A DNA stretch of 56,157 nucleotides from Betaproteobacteria bacterium (GTDB lineage Bacteria; Pseudomonadota; Gammaproteobacteria; Burkholderiales; SG8-41). The notes beneath the pieces were generated by a model. That model was not told the DNA's origin, did no database searches, and saw nothing but the letters and a program-made list of their open reading frames with translations. Positions 43,567-52,408 of this stretch are shown here, piece by piece. The stretch covers positions 1 to 56,157 of the forward strand of contig CANKUB010000014.1 in the NCBI GenBank assembly GCA_947486575.1, written 5' to 3'. A program made the position numbers and the translations under genes. Position 1 is the first letter of the stretch. Every line of letters starts with the position of its first letter.

Positions 43567-44546
43567 AATTCCTTTTTAAAACATATACTTACGTTATATC
43601 GGCATTTGTGTCACTGGCGCTGCATGGTGCGCACGCGCAAACCAGCGTGCCGTATCCCACGCGTGCGTTGCGGCTGGTGGTGCCGTATTTCACCGGCGGC
43701 ACGCCCGATCTGCAGGGGCGCGCGCTGGCGGAGCATCTGCGCACGCGGCTCGGCCAATCGGTGGTGGTGGATAACCGCCCCGGCGCCAACGGCAGCATTG
43801 GCGTGGGCATCGTGGCGCGCGCGCCCGCCGATGGCCACACGCTGTTGATCGCGCCGGTGGGGCCGTGGGTGGTGAATGCGTATCTGTATAAACTGCCATA
43901 CGATTTACGCAATGATATTGCGCCGGTGATTCAGGTGTCGTCGGTGCCCGCGATTCTGGCGGTGCATCCGAGCGTTCCAGCGAACTCGGTGAAAGAATTG
44001 ATCGCGGTGGCAAGGCAAAAGCCAGGTGAACTCAACTACGCCTCGGCCGGCATCGGCGGCTTCGGCCACACCTCCGGCGTGCTGTTTTGCATCATGACCG
44101 GAGTCACCATGACGCATGTGCCGCATAAGGGCGCGGTGGGCGTGTTGACGGATCTCGCGGGCGGGCACGTACAGGTGTCGTTCAACGTGTCGTCGAGCAC
44201 CCTGCCGTTTGTCAAAAGCGGCCGCGTGCGGGCGCTGGCCACCACCGGCAAGAAGCGCTTTGAGCATCTGCCCGATCTGCCCACGGTGGCTGAGACGGTG
44301 CCCGGCTATGAAAACCAAACCTGGAACGGCGTCGGCGTGCCCGCCCGTACACCGCCAGCCGTCATCGAACGGCTGAACCGTGAACTTGCCGCGAGTTTGC
44401 AGACGGCAGAGATGAAAGAGACCGCGCGCATCGAGGCTTACAGCATCATCGGCGGCACAACGGCGCAGTTTGCCGAACACCTGCGAGCGGAACATGCCAA
44501 GTTCGCCAGACTGGTGAAGGATGCGGGCATCAAGGGTGTGGATTGA
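43563..44546 (+). CDS. Bug/TctC-type receptor (array member 1)
   Basis: A 327-residue periplasmic binding protein with a signal peptide ending GAHA. YPTRALRLVVPYFTGGTPDLQGRAL opens the mature protein: the usual GG.TD is GGTPD here. VVDNRPGANGSIGV, LNYASAGIGGFGHTSG and HVPHKGAVGVLTDLAGGHVQ match family blocks. The start codon overlaps the reductase stop, so translation is coupled. The AT-rich repeat lies in its first codons. No TctA/TctB gene is nearby. Confidence 0.9.
   Translation: MKFLFKTYTYVISAFVSLALHGAHAQTSVPYPTRALRLVVPYFTGGTPDLQGRALAEHLRTRLGQSVVVDNRPGANGSIGVGIVARAPADGHTLLIAPVGPWVVNAYLYKLPYDLRNDIAPVIQVSSVPAILAVHPSVPANSVKELIAVARQKPGELNYASAGIGGFGHTSGVLFCIMTGVTMTHVPHKGAVGVLTDLAGGHVQVSFNVSSSTLPFVKSGRVRALATTGKKRFEHLPDLPTVAETVPGYENQTWNGVGVPARTPPAVIERLNRELAASLQTAEMKETARIEAYSIIGGTTAQFAEHLRAEHAKFARLVKDAGIKGVD
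43574..43591 (+). repeat. AT-rich 18-mer, copy 7 (13 of 18)
   Basis: TTTTAAAACATATACTTA forms codons 4-10 of the Bug receptor gene that starts at 43563. It is in the opposite orientation, relative to the gene, to the copy inside the 24350 Bug gene. Confidence 0.45.
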
Positions 44547-45538
44547 TGGCACATCACTTTTACCCGGCTTGCGTGGCCGCCTCGGTTTGGGCGCTGGCGT
44601 TCCCTAGTGCGCTGCATGCGCAGGTTGCCGCACCCGGATCGGGGCAGGCCTACCCATCTAAAAACGTACGCATCATTGTGCCCTTCACCCCGGGCGGTGG
44701 CACCGATTTCATCGCTCGACTCATCGGCGCAAAGCTGTCGGCAACGTGGGGCCAGCAATTCGTGGTCGAAAACCGTGTGGGCGCGGGCAGTACGCTGGGC
44801 AGTGAAGTCGCCCTGCGATCGCCGCCTGATGGCTACACGTTGTTGCTGACATCGGGCAGCTATACCGCATCGCCCGCGATGTACAAGCTGCGTTACGACC
44901 CGATCAAGGACATGACGCCAATCATTCAGCCAGACGATGGGCCGTTTATCCTCGCGTTGCATCCGTCGCTGCCCGTGCGCAGTGTCAAACAATTGGTGGC
45001 GCTGGCAAAGTCGCAACCGGCACAAATCAATTATGCGACCAGCGGGCAGGGCAGTATTTCGCACCTGTCGACAGAGCTGTTTTCGATGCTGGCCGGCATT
45101 CAGCTGACGCATGTGCCCTACAAAGGCAACGGCCAGTCAATTTCCGACACAATCGCGGGGCAAACCCAAATGCTGTTTGCCGCCATCGCTGCGGCAATTC
45201 CGCATGTGAAGTCTGGTCGGCTGCGTGCCATTGCCGCCACCTCGGCCACGCGCGTGCCTGCCTTGTCAGAAGTTCCGACGGTTATCGAAGCGGGCTACCG
45301 TTTTGAAGTCAGCAACTGGCATGGTTTGATGGGGCCGCGCGGGTTGCCACCGGCCATCGTCGAAAAGCTCAACAGCGAAATTAACAAGATCGTCAAAGAC
45401 CCGGAGTTCGTGCAACGTATCGCCAGCGACGGGTTGGTGCCCGCGGGCGGCCCGCCGGAAAGGCTGCTGAAGTTGTTAAACGAAGAAATTGCCAATTGGT
45501 CGAAGGTCGCGGCGCGAGCCGGGCTTAAAGTTCAATAA
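44546..45538 (+). CDS. Bug/TctC-type receptor (array member 2)
   Basis: A 330-residue binding protein. Its ATG at 44546 shares a base with the preceding stop (TGATG). The signal peptide ends LHAQ; YPSKNVRIIVPFTPGGGTDFIARL, VVENRVGAGSTLGSE, INYATSGQGSISHLSTELF and HVPYKGNGQSISDTIAGQTQ are Bug hallmarks. The tail NWSKVAARAGLKVQ is typical. It is distinct in sequence from its neighbours, so the array is not a very recent tandem duplication. Confidence 0.9.
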   Translation: MAHHFYPACVAASVWALAFPSALHAQVAAPGSGQAYPSKNVRIIVPFTPGGGTDFIARLIGAKLSATWGQQFVVENRVGAGSTLGSEVALRSPPDGYTLLLTSGSYTASPAMYKLRYDPIKDMTPIIQPDDGPFILALHPSLPVRSVKQLVALAKSQPAQINYATSGQGSISHLSTELFSMLAGIQLTHVPYKGNGQSISDTIAGQTQMLFAAIAAAIPHVKSGRLRAIAATSATRVPALSEVPTVIEAGYRFEVSNWHGLMGPRGLPPAIVEKLNSEINKIVKDPEFVQRIASDGLVPAGGPPERLLKLLNEEIANWSKVAARAGLKVQ

Positions 45539-45547
45539 GAGAACATC

Positions 45548-46507
45548 ATGACAATAAAACGTGGCGTGGGATGTGTGTTGATGTTGCTGGCAGCAGGAGT
45601 TGGCGCGCAGACCTACCCGCAACGTCCGGTGCGCATGGTGGTGGCCGTGGTCGCAGGCGGCAGCACCGATATCATGGCGCGGTTGGTCGGCGCAAAACTC
45701 GGCGAGCGCATCGGCCAGCAGGTGGTGATTGACAACCGGCCCGGCGGCAGCAGCATCATTGGCTCCGATATCGTGGCCAAGGCGCAACCCGACGGGCATA
45801 CGTTGCTGATGGCATCGGGTTCGTTTGGCACTATCAGCAGCCTGTTTAAAAAACTGCCGTTTGATATTGAAAAAGACCTGGCGCCGGTGTGTTTCATCGG
45901 CACCTCGCCCTATGTGCTGGTGGTGCAACCCACTTTGCCGATCAAAACGGTGGCGGATTTGATCAGCTATGGCAAAGCCAATCCGGGCAAGCTCAACTAC
46001 GCAGGTTCCACCCCAGGATCATTGCAACGACTCGCCGGAGAACTGCTCAAACGCACGGCGGGTTTCGACATGACTTATGTTCCCTACAAGGGCACGGGAC
46101 AGTTGATGCCCGATCTGCTCGGCGGGCGCTTGCATGTGGCGTTCGACAACGTGTTGATACTTACGCCGTATATCCGCAGTAATACGCTGCGCGGAATCGG
46201 TGTCACCAGCGCAAAACGTTCTGTTTTGTTTCCTGAATTGCCGACTATTGGCGAAGCTGGCGTACCAGGCTTTCACGCGGTGGGCTGGTTCGGCGTGTTT
46301 TCAACAGGCAAGACACCTGCTGCGGTGGTGGATAAACTGAACACGGCGCTGGTCGCAGTAATGAAAGAACCAGACATGCGCGACCGCCTAATCGCCCAGG
46401 GCGCTGAGCCACTGGGTGGGTCACCCGAGGACTTGCGCAAATATCTCGCGGGTGAAATCAGCAAGTGGGGTAAGGTGATACGGGAGGCAGGGATTAAGGC
46501 GGATTGA
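45548..46507 (+). CDS. Bug/TctC-type receptor (array member 3)
   Basis: A 319-residue binding protein starting ten bases after the previous gene. A short signal peptide ends GVGAQ; YPQRPVRMVVAVVAGGSTDIMARLVGAKLGER, VIDNRPGGSSIIGSDIVAKAQPDGHTLL and YVPYKGTGQLMPDLLGGRLH follow the family pattern. The ligand loop contains GGSTD. The close spacing implies co-transcription. Confidence 0.9.
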   Translation: MTIKRGVGCVLMLLAAGVGAQTYPQRPVRMVVAVVAGGSTDIMARLVGAKLGERIGQQVVIDNRPGGSSIIGSDIVAKAQPDGHTLLMASGSFGTISSLFKKLPFDIEKDLAPVCFIGTSPYVLVVQPTLPIKTVADLISYGKANPGKLNYAGSTPGSLQRLAGELLKRTAGFDMTYVPYKGTGQLMPDLLGGRLHVAFDNVLILTPYIRSNTLRGIGVTSAKRSVLFPELPTIGEAGVPGFHAVGWFGVFSTGKTPAAVVDKLNTALVAVMKEPDMRDRLIAQGAEPLGGSPEDLRKYLAGEISKWGKVIREAGIKAD

Positions 46508-46580
46508 TGTAGCGTTTGACGGTACCCCGGGTGGGGGATAGATTGCGGGTTGGTGAAAATGTTAAGAAAGCCTGTACCCT

Positions 46581-47603
46581 ATGCGCAATGGCATCGACAT
46601 ACTTCGCAAAACAACTTTCTGCCCGGCTGTCGCAATGGCCGCCGCCGTTTGCTGGTGCGCGACCGACGTGCACGCGCAGGGCGCCGCCAGCGGCCCGGCG
46701 CAGGGCTACCCCAGCAAGCCCGTGCGCTACGTGGTGCCATTCGGTGCAGGCGCCTCGCCCGACATCGTCGCGCGTCTACTGGGTGACCGGCTCACGCGGC
46801 GCTGGGGCCAGCAGGTCATCGTCGAGAACCGGGTAGGCGTCGCCGGTGTTCTCGGCGCGGCATTCGTCGCCAAGTCGGTGCCCGATGGATACACACTGCT
46901 TCAGTGCAATATCGCTTCGAGCGCGATCTCCCTGTCGCTCTATGCCAATGTGCCGTACGATCAGATGCGCGATTTCGCGCCGATCACGCGCATCGGCACC
47001 ACGCCCAATGTCCTCACCGCGCACCCATCGGTGCCGATACGATCGATCCGCGAGTTTATTACCTACGCCAAGGCGTACCCCGGCAAGCTTAGTTACTCGG
47101 CAGGACTGCCCGGTGAGTCGCCCCAGCTGTCGATGGAATTGCTCAAAATGGTGGTAAAGATCGATGTCGCGCATATTCCCTACAAAGTCGCAGCGCAGGG
47201 GGTTGCCGATACCATCGGCGGCCAGATTCCGTTCAATATTTCGAATCTCCCCGCCATGGTGGGCACGGTTCAAAGTGGACGCTTGAGAGGACTCGCGGTT
47301 ACGGCCGCAAAGCGAGCCGCCCTGTTGCCCGCGGTGCCGACGATGCGGGAATCCGGGGTTTTAGACTACGAGGTCAATTCCTGGTACGGCGTATGCGCGC
47401 CGACCGCCACGCCAGCACCCGTGCTCGACAAGCTGTATCAGGATTTCACCGCTGTGCTGCGCTTGCCCGACGTTCAGCAGCGGCTGGCCGAATTGGCGAT
47501 AGACACCGCGCCGAAGAATCCTGAGGAGTTCAGTCAGTTCATCCGCGACGAAATTTTGCGCTGGGCAAAGGTAATCAAGGACGCAGGTATTCCGCTACTG
47601 TAA
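46581..47603 (+). CDS. Bug/TctC-type receptor (array member 4)
   Basis: A 340-residue binding protein with a longer N-terminus and signal peptide ending VHAQG. YPSKPVRYVVPFGAGASPDIVARLL has GASPD in place of GGSTD, so the ligand-binding loop differs from the other members. IVENRVGVAGVLGAAFVAKS, LSYSAGLPGESPQLSMELL and HIPYKVAAQGVADTIGGQIP follow. The 73-base gap before it is the largest in the array and could hold a promoter. No clear Shine-Dalgarno is visible. Confidence 0.88.
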   Translation: MRNGIDILRKTTFCPAVAMAAAVCWCATDVHAQGAASGPAQGYPSKPVRYVVPFGAGASPDIVARLLGDRLTRRWGQQVIVENRVGVAGVLGAAFVAKSVPDGYTLLQCNIASSAISLSLYANVPYDQMRDFAPITRIGTTPNVLTAHPSVPIRSIREFITYAKAYPGKLSYSAGLPGESPQLSMELLKMVVKIDVAHIPYKVAAQGVADTIGGQIPFNISNLPAMVGTVQSGRLRGLAVTAAKRAALLPAVPTMRESGVLDYEVNSWYGVCAPTATPAPVLDKLYQDFTAVLRLPDVQQRLAELAIDTAPKNPEEFSQFIRDEILRWAKVIKDAGIPLL

Positions 47604-47617
47604 CCGGGGAGAGGGCG

Positions 47618-48577
47618 ATGTTTAAAATAATTGCGGTGGCTGGTGTACTGGTGCTGATGGCGCAGGCCGCGTTCGCAGCCGACGTTTGGCCGACACGGCC
47701 GATCCGGCTGGTGGTGCCCTTTTCAGCCGGCGGCAGCACGGACCTCACAGCCCGCGTCATCGCGGAGGGCCTGCGGCCGGTGCTGGGCCAGACCGCGCTG
47801 GTGGACAACCGCCCCGGCGCGGCCGGCAATATTGCGGCGGAACTGGTGGCCAAAGCCACGCCCGACGGCTACACCTATCTGGTGTCCGGCGCGACCATGG
47901 CGGCCAACATGAGCCTGTACCGCAATCTGCGCTACGACTTCATGCGCGACTTCGCCCACGTATCACAGACGTTTTCGTCTTCCAACGTGCTGGTGGTCAG
48001 CCCCAGCCTGCCAGTCTCCAACCTCGCCGAATTTATCGCTGTTGTAAAAAGTGGCCAGCCACCGGTGAATTACGGTACCGCCGGGCACGGCTCGTCGCAG
48101 CATCTCGCCGGGGCCCTGTTCAACCACATGGTCGGCGGCAAAATGGTGCACATCACCTACAAGGGTGGCGCCCCCGCAGCCATAGCATTGCTCGCTGGTG
48201 AGATTCAAGCCATCTTCGCACCGATTATCGAAGCACTACCGCACATACGCTCAGGCGCGATCAAAGCGCTGGCCCTCGGTGGCCGCAAACGTTCACCGCT
48301 GCTGCCCGGCGTGCCGCCCATCAGCGATTTGGTACCCGGCTATGAAACGGCGTCCTGGGGCGGTATATCTGCGCCAGCCAACACACCGCCCGCTATTGTG
48401 AACAAACTGAACGCGGCGCTGGCGAAGGTGCTGACGCAGCCAGCAGTCAAGACGCACATGGCCGAGGCGGACAAAGAACCGGTGGGCGGTTCGCCCGCAG
48501 AATTCCGCCAGTTCATCCTCGCCGATATCGAACGGCTCAAGATGCAAGTCAAAATTTCCGGCGCTGCGGTTGATTAA
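47618..48577 (+). CDS. Bug/TctC-type receptor (array member 5)
   Basis: A 319-residue binding protein 14 bases after member 4. The signal peptide ends AAFAA; WPTRPIRLVVPFSAGGSTDLTARVIAEGL, LVDNRPGAAGNIAAELVAKATPDGYTYLV, NYGTAGHGSSQHLAGALF and HITYKGGAPAAIALLAGEIQ are textbook Bug blocks. GGGGAGAGGG precedes the ATG. It is the last gene before the group II intron relic. Confidence 0.9.
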   Translation: MFKIIAVAGVLVLMAQAAFAADVWPTRPIRLVVPFSAGGSTDLTARVIAEGLRPVLGQTALVDNRPGAAGNIAAELVAKATPDGYTYLVSGATMAANMSLYRNLRYDFMRDFAHVSQTFSSSNVLVVSPSLPVSNLAEFIAVVKSGQPPVNYGTAGHGSSQHLAGALFNHMVGGKMVHITYKGGAPAAIALLAGEIQAIFAPIIEALPHIRSGAIKALALGGRKRSPLLPGVPPISDLVPGYETASWGGISAPANTPPAIVNKLNAALAKVLTQPAVKTHMAEADKEPVGGSPAEFRQFILADIERLKMQVKISGAAVD

Positions 48578-48742
48578 GACACCGGCTGCGAGTGCAGCGG
48601 TAGTGTGTAGCCACTTGGCGGTGGGCGATGGGAATTTCGGTCGAGTGACTTTCTGACGTACTCGCTGGCCACGGCGGTTGAGCGTCGGCGAAGGTGATGA
48701 TTCAGGGCGACTTGGGTGCGATTTGCCGGTTAGGGTGACGTA

Positions 48743-48970
48743 ATGGCCATGGAGCGAGGGGGCCCTGCTGTTTGTAGTGTCTCTGACGAAATGGAAGGCA
48801 AGGACGAGATGACAAAGGCGTCTATTAGTTTGCAGGACCTGAGAGGGAGACTATACGTCAAGGCGAAGGCTGACACGCTTTGGCGGTTCCGGGAGTGGCT
48901 GTATGAAACCGTCGGCCTGTTCAACGGCTATCGGGTTCGGCGCGCCACGCCGAAAGGAACACCAGCATGA
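48743..48970 (+). pseudogene. group II intron reverse transcriptase with in-frame internal deletion
   Basis: The 75-codon frame joins the two ends of a group II intron-encoded protein. The first part (AMERGGPAV, then TKASISLQDLRGRLYVKAKA and DTLWRF) is the known N-terminus of one proteobacterial maturase class. The second (REWLYETVGLFNGYRVRR plus a short tail) is its C-terminus. In full-length relatives about 370-390 residues, with the whole polymerase domain, lie between. The junction is at 48889/48890 and keeps the frame. No enzyme activity is possible. An internal ATG at 48809 is the usual start in relatives. The family match is from memory of its conserved ends. Confidence 0.75.
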
Positions 48971-49005
48971 TAGGTCTCATAAGCTTTGGGGCGAAGCAAA
49001 CAGGA

Positions 49006-49038
49006 GAGCGCAGTGCGGGAAATCCGCCCGCTGCGTTC
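49006..49038 (+). ncRNA. group II intron domain V
   Basis: GAGCGCAG (49006-49013) pairs with CTGCGTTC (49031-49038) in eight base pairs, including the G-T pair of the catalytic AGC triad (49007-49009). A two-base bulge CG (49029-49030) and an upper stem GCGG/CCGC capped by GAAAT complete the canonical hairpin. At 33 bases it is one short of the commonest length, with one T/C mismatch above the bulge. It lies 35 bases after the truncated maturase frame, where domain V belongs. The upstream 165 bases are too short for domain I, so the intron is probably inactive in cis. Confidence 0.75.
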
Positions 49039-49052
49039 GACGTGGCGGGGGC

Positions 49053-49277
49053 TGGAAACGTGGCATGGTTGAGATATTGTGGCACTCGCAAACGAAAGGG
49101 CGAGACTACAGTGAACACAAACATCAACCTACACCAACGCGCCAGTCCTCGACCCTACCGATGAGCGGGATGTGGAAACGGGGTTATGGTGAGGGCACTC
49201 GGGCACCGCCAAACGAAAGGGGCGGCAACAGACAAACTAAACCTACCGCTACCGCGCCACATCTCGACTCTACCGAT
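49053..49277 (+). repeat. two imperfect direct repeats after the intron relic
   Basis: Two units of roughly 110 and 105 bases (about 49053-49162 and 49173-49277) share their order of blocks: TGGAAACG, GGCACTCG, CAAACGAAAGGG, ACAAAC, CCTACC, CGCCA, TCTCGAC or TCCTCGAC, and CTACCGAT. They diverge in between. I believe similar sequences trail other introns of this maturase class. They may be intron 3' parts or target-site material. No gene is seen from here to 49481. Confidence 0.65.
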
Positions 49278-49481
49278 TTGAAGCATTCAGATTTCCCGAT
49301 TGCAGTCGTCCACTGCCCGTAAGGTGTAGCCAGAACTTCTGCAATTACTGATCGGCAACGCTGCGGCTATTCGCCCGCGTTGCCTTGCGCGGCCTTCTCC
49401 ATAATGCAGACCAACTGTGCGCGCACGCGTGACGCCGTGCGAGAATTCACCCTCGATTCCCCACGAACTTCCCAGATCAAT

Positions 49482-51587
49482 ATGAGCGACTTCACCAGAC
49501 TGTTCAATCCACGCGGCGTGGCCATCGTCGGCGCTACTGAAGACACTATCCGCGCTGGCGGCCAGGCGCTGGAGGCGATTACGCGCAATGGGTTTACTGG
49601 CGGGATTTTCCCGGTGAATCCGAATTACGATACGCTGATGAAGCTGCGTTGTTACAAGAGCCTCGCCGATATCGATCAGCCGTGCGATGTGGCGGTGGTT
49701 GCCATCCCGGCTAGGCACGTGCCGGGCATTATTGAGCAATGTGGCGCCAAGGGTATTCCGTTTGCGGTGGTGCTGGGCGGTGGCTTTCGAGAGACCGGCC
49801 CTGAAGGTGTGGCGAATGAGGAGCGCATGCTGGCTGCCGCGCGCAAGGGCGGCGTGCGCATCATTGGCCCTAACTGTCTGGGATTGGTTAACGTTCACAA
49901 GCGGGTGTATACCGGCTTCGGCAGCATTACCAAGCCGCCGATGCTGAAGCCCGGCGCCGTGTCGGCGGTGATCCAGAGCGGCGGTTTCGGTAACAGTGTG
50001 GTAATTCAGACCGGGGCTGCGCGCGTCGGCTTTCGCTATGTGGTGGCGAGCGGTAACGAAAGCGACATTCAGGCGCCGGAGTTGATCAATGCGTTTGTCG
50101 ACGATCCGGAAACCAAGGTGATACTCGCGTATCTTGAAGGGGTAGCGGACGGTCGCGCACTGATGGCGGCAGCGCGGCGTGCGCTGGCAGTGGGCAAGCC
50201 AGTGATTATTTTGAAGGCTGGCAATACACAGCAGGGGCAGCGTGCAGCCGCGTCGCACACAGCCAATCTCACCAGCAGTTACGATATTTTTCGCGCGGCG
50301 TTCAAACAATGCGGCGTGATCGAAGTCACCGACACGCACGAGGCCGGCGATTACGCGCAGTGTTTTGCCTCGGGGCGGCAGGCGCGCGGGCGCAACGTGG
50401 TGGTGATGGGCGGTTCGGGCGGTTCCGCCGTGGGGTTCGCCGATGCAGCCGATGAAATGGGGCTGAAGCTCGTCCCGCTTTCTGCCAAGACCATGGCCGT
50501 TTTGAACGAGTGCCTGCCCAACGTGGCGTCACTGGAGAATCCCGTCGATTATGCTGCGGGCTTTATCAGCGACAAGAACATGCCGCGTTATCAGCGCGCT
50601 CTCGATGCCGTGCTCGCGGACCCTGATGTGCATCAGGTCGGCATGCTGTTCGCCACCACTACAGGCCGCACCATGCTCCATGGCGTCAACGGGGTGGTGG
50701 AGGCAATGAAGCACACCGACAAGCCGATATTGGCGTTTTGTTCAGTCCCGTACGAGGCGGGGCCTGAAGGTTTCGATCTCATCGCTGAACATGGCATCCC
50801 CATGCAGCCATCGCCGCGCCGCGTGGCATATGCCATGGGCAGGCTCGCGGATTACTACGACACGCTGCAACAGCGCGACCGCATCTGCAATCCGCCACAG
50901 CCCAAGGCCCGTCCGCTGCCACTGCTGCCCGTAGGCGCCGCAACACTGGATGAGCACGAGAGCAAGAACGTGCTGCGGGCATTTGGCATTCCGGTGACAC
51001 AAGACTTGTTGCTGGAGGTTGGTGCACCCGTACCTGCCGACGTGAATTTTCCGGTCGCAGTAAAAATCGCCTCTCGCGACATTGCGCATAAATCCGATAT
51101 CGGTGGTGTGCGCTTGCACGTACAAGATAATATTCAATTAAAACAATCAGTTATTGAAGTTCTGGCCAATGCCAAGCGCGCCGCGCCCAAGGCGAACATC
51201 GCGGGCGTGCTGGTGTCGGAAATGGTCACTGACGGTCTCGAAACCATTGTCGGCGTGGTAAACGATGCCTGCTTTGGCCCGGTGGTGGTCTTTGGTCTCG
51301 GCGGCATCCTTGCCGAAACCATACGTGACGTCACTTACCGTGTGGCGCCGTTCGACAAAGTTGAGGCCCTCGGCATGGTGCGCGAAATTCGTGGTGCAAA
51401 ATTGTTTGATGGCGTGCGCGGGCAACCCGCACGCGATGTGAATGCGCTCGCGGATTTGCTGGTGTCGGTATCGGACATGGCATGGCTGATGCGCGAACGC
51501 GTGGCCGAGATGGATATCAATCCGGTGCTGGTTCGTCCCGTTGGTAAGGGTGTGGTGGCAGCGGATGCGCTGGTCGTTTTGAAATAA
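49482..51587 (+). CDS. acetate-CoA ligase family protein (ADP-forming type)
   Basis: A 701-residue protein with alpha and beta parts fused. Residues 1-130 form the CoA-binding Rossmann domain (LFNPRGVAIVGATEDTIRAGGQALEAI), followed by succinyl-CoA-ligase-like domains with ASHTANLTSSYDIFRAAFKQCGVIEV, where the histidine may be the phosphorylated one. The last 220 residues are an ATP-grasp domain (FPVAVKIASRDIAHKSDIGGVRLHV...VFGLGGILAETIRDV...MDINPVLVRP). Such enzymes make acyl-CoA from a carboxylate, or the reverse with ATP gain. The ATG at 49482 is chosen because homology begins there. With the receptor array upstream it could activate an imported acid. Confidence 0.87.
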   Translation: MSDFTRLFNPRGVAIVGATEDTIRAGGQALEAITRNGFTGGIFPVNPNYDTLMKLRCYKSLADIDQPCDVAVVAIPARHVPGIIEQCGAKGIPFAVVLGGGFRETGPEGVANEERMLAAARKGGVRIIGPNCLGLVNVHKRVYTGFGSITKPPMLKPGAVSAVIQSGGFGNSVVIQTGAARVGFRYVVASGNESDIQAPELINAFVDDPETKVILAYLEGVADGRALMAAARRALAVGKPVIILKAGNTQQGQRAAASHTANLTSSYDIFRAAFKQCGVIEVTDTHEAGDYAQCFASGRQARGRNVVVMGGSGGSAVGFADAADEMGLKLVPLSAKTMAVLNECLPNVASLENPVDYAAGFISDKNMPRYQRALDAVLADPDVHQVGMLFATTTGRTMLHGVNGVVEAMKHTDKPILAFCSVPYEAGPEGFDLIAEHGIPMQPSPRRVAYAMGRLADYYDTLQQRDRICNPPQPKARPLPLLPVGAATLDEHESKNVLRAFGIPVTQDLLLEVGAPVPADVNFPVAVKIASRDIAHKSDIGGVRLHVQDNIQLKQSVIEVLANAKRAAPKANIAGVLVSEMVTDGLETIVGVVNDACFGPVVVFGLGGILAETIRDVTYRVAPFDKVEALGMVREIRGAKLFDGVRGQPARDVNALADLLVSVSDMAWLMRERVAEMDINPVLVRPVGKGVVAADALVVLK
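51136..51153 (+). repeat. AT-rich 18-mer inside a coding region (15 of 18)
   Basis: AATTAAAACAATCAGTTA occurs in the ATP-grasp part of the CoA ligase gene, encoding QLKQSV. It is the only good copy well inside a gene and marks an AT-rich dip in an otherwise GC-rich frame. Confidence 0.45.
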
Positions 51588-51817
51588 CGCGTGATTAAGC
51601 CAGTTGCTTACCCGTTTGCATGCTCCCCTGTAACCGCGTCTTGACGCTGGGATAGCCACTGCTCCATACTTTGTGTGGCAATAGAGGGCGTACGCCTGCA
51701 AGTCAAAAGGCGCCGACCAGCGTATTTCATGGTCAGGATCATCGTCACCAGTGCCGAAGTTGCTCAGCACACAACGCACGCCTAAAACAATCGCATTTCT
51801 TGCTGGAGGAGCTGTTC

Positions 51818-52408
51818 ATGAAACGCTTATCAAAGTTTGTTGTCGGGTTGCTTGTTGCAGGGCTGGGTTTGTTTGGCTGCGCCATGCCGCCGGGACAACC
51901 GGGTGATGGCTGGATCACATTGCTGGATGGCACCGATTTAAATCACTGGAATCTAAATGGCAACGCCAATTGGCGGCTGCAGGATGGTGTTGCCGTAGCC
52001 GAAATCGGTGGCGGCCATCTGGTATCAAAAAACGCGTACGCCGACTTTCAATTGCGCGCCGAGTTCTGGGTGAATACGGAGGCCAACAGTGGCATTTTTA
52101 TTCGCTGCGCTGATCCCAAGAAGATCACCGCTGAAAATTGCTACGAAGTGAATATTTTTGATACACGTCCAGACCCATCTTACGGCACTGGTGGTATTCC
52201 CAATTTCGCTGTAACCAAAGTGCCGGTCAAAGCGGGCGGCCAGTGGAACACCTATGAAATCACCGCCAAAGGATCGCAGTTGATCGTGGTGTTGAACGGC
52301 ATTGAAACCGTCAACTTCCGCAATGATAAATTGGCCAAAGGCAATATCACGCTGCAGTACGGCGGTGGCGTGGTTAAATTTCGTAAAGTGCATATTAAGC
52401 CGCTGTAG
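51818..52408 (+). CDS. DUF1080 (3-keto-disaccharide hydrolase domain) lipoprotein
   Basis: A 196-residue exported lipoprotein: GLGLFGC is the lipobox. The mature part is a single DUF1080 concanavalin-like domain: WITLLDGTDLNHWNLNGNANWRLQDGVAV, then FQLRAEFWVNTEANSGIFIRC and ITLQYGGGVVKFRKVHIKPL. Such domains bind or cleave oxidised disaccharides in some bacteria, but many members are uncharacterised. GGAGGAG precedes the ATG at 51818. The 230 bases upstream contain nothing I recognise. Confidence 0.82.
   Translation: MKRLSKFVVGLLVAGLGLFGCAMPPGQPGDGWITLLDGTDLNHWNLNGNANWRLQDGVAVAEIGGGHLVSKNAYADFQLRAEFWVNTEANSGIFIRCADPKKITAENCYEVNIFDTRPDPSYGTGGIPNFAVTKVPVKAGGQWNTYEITAKGSQLIVVLNGIETVNFRNDKLAKGNITLQYGGGVVKFRKVHIKPL

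Noticed and set aside
49287-50339. A 350-codon minus-strand open frame
   Set aside because: It is antisense to the acyl-CoA synthetase and its sequence has no recognisable domain.
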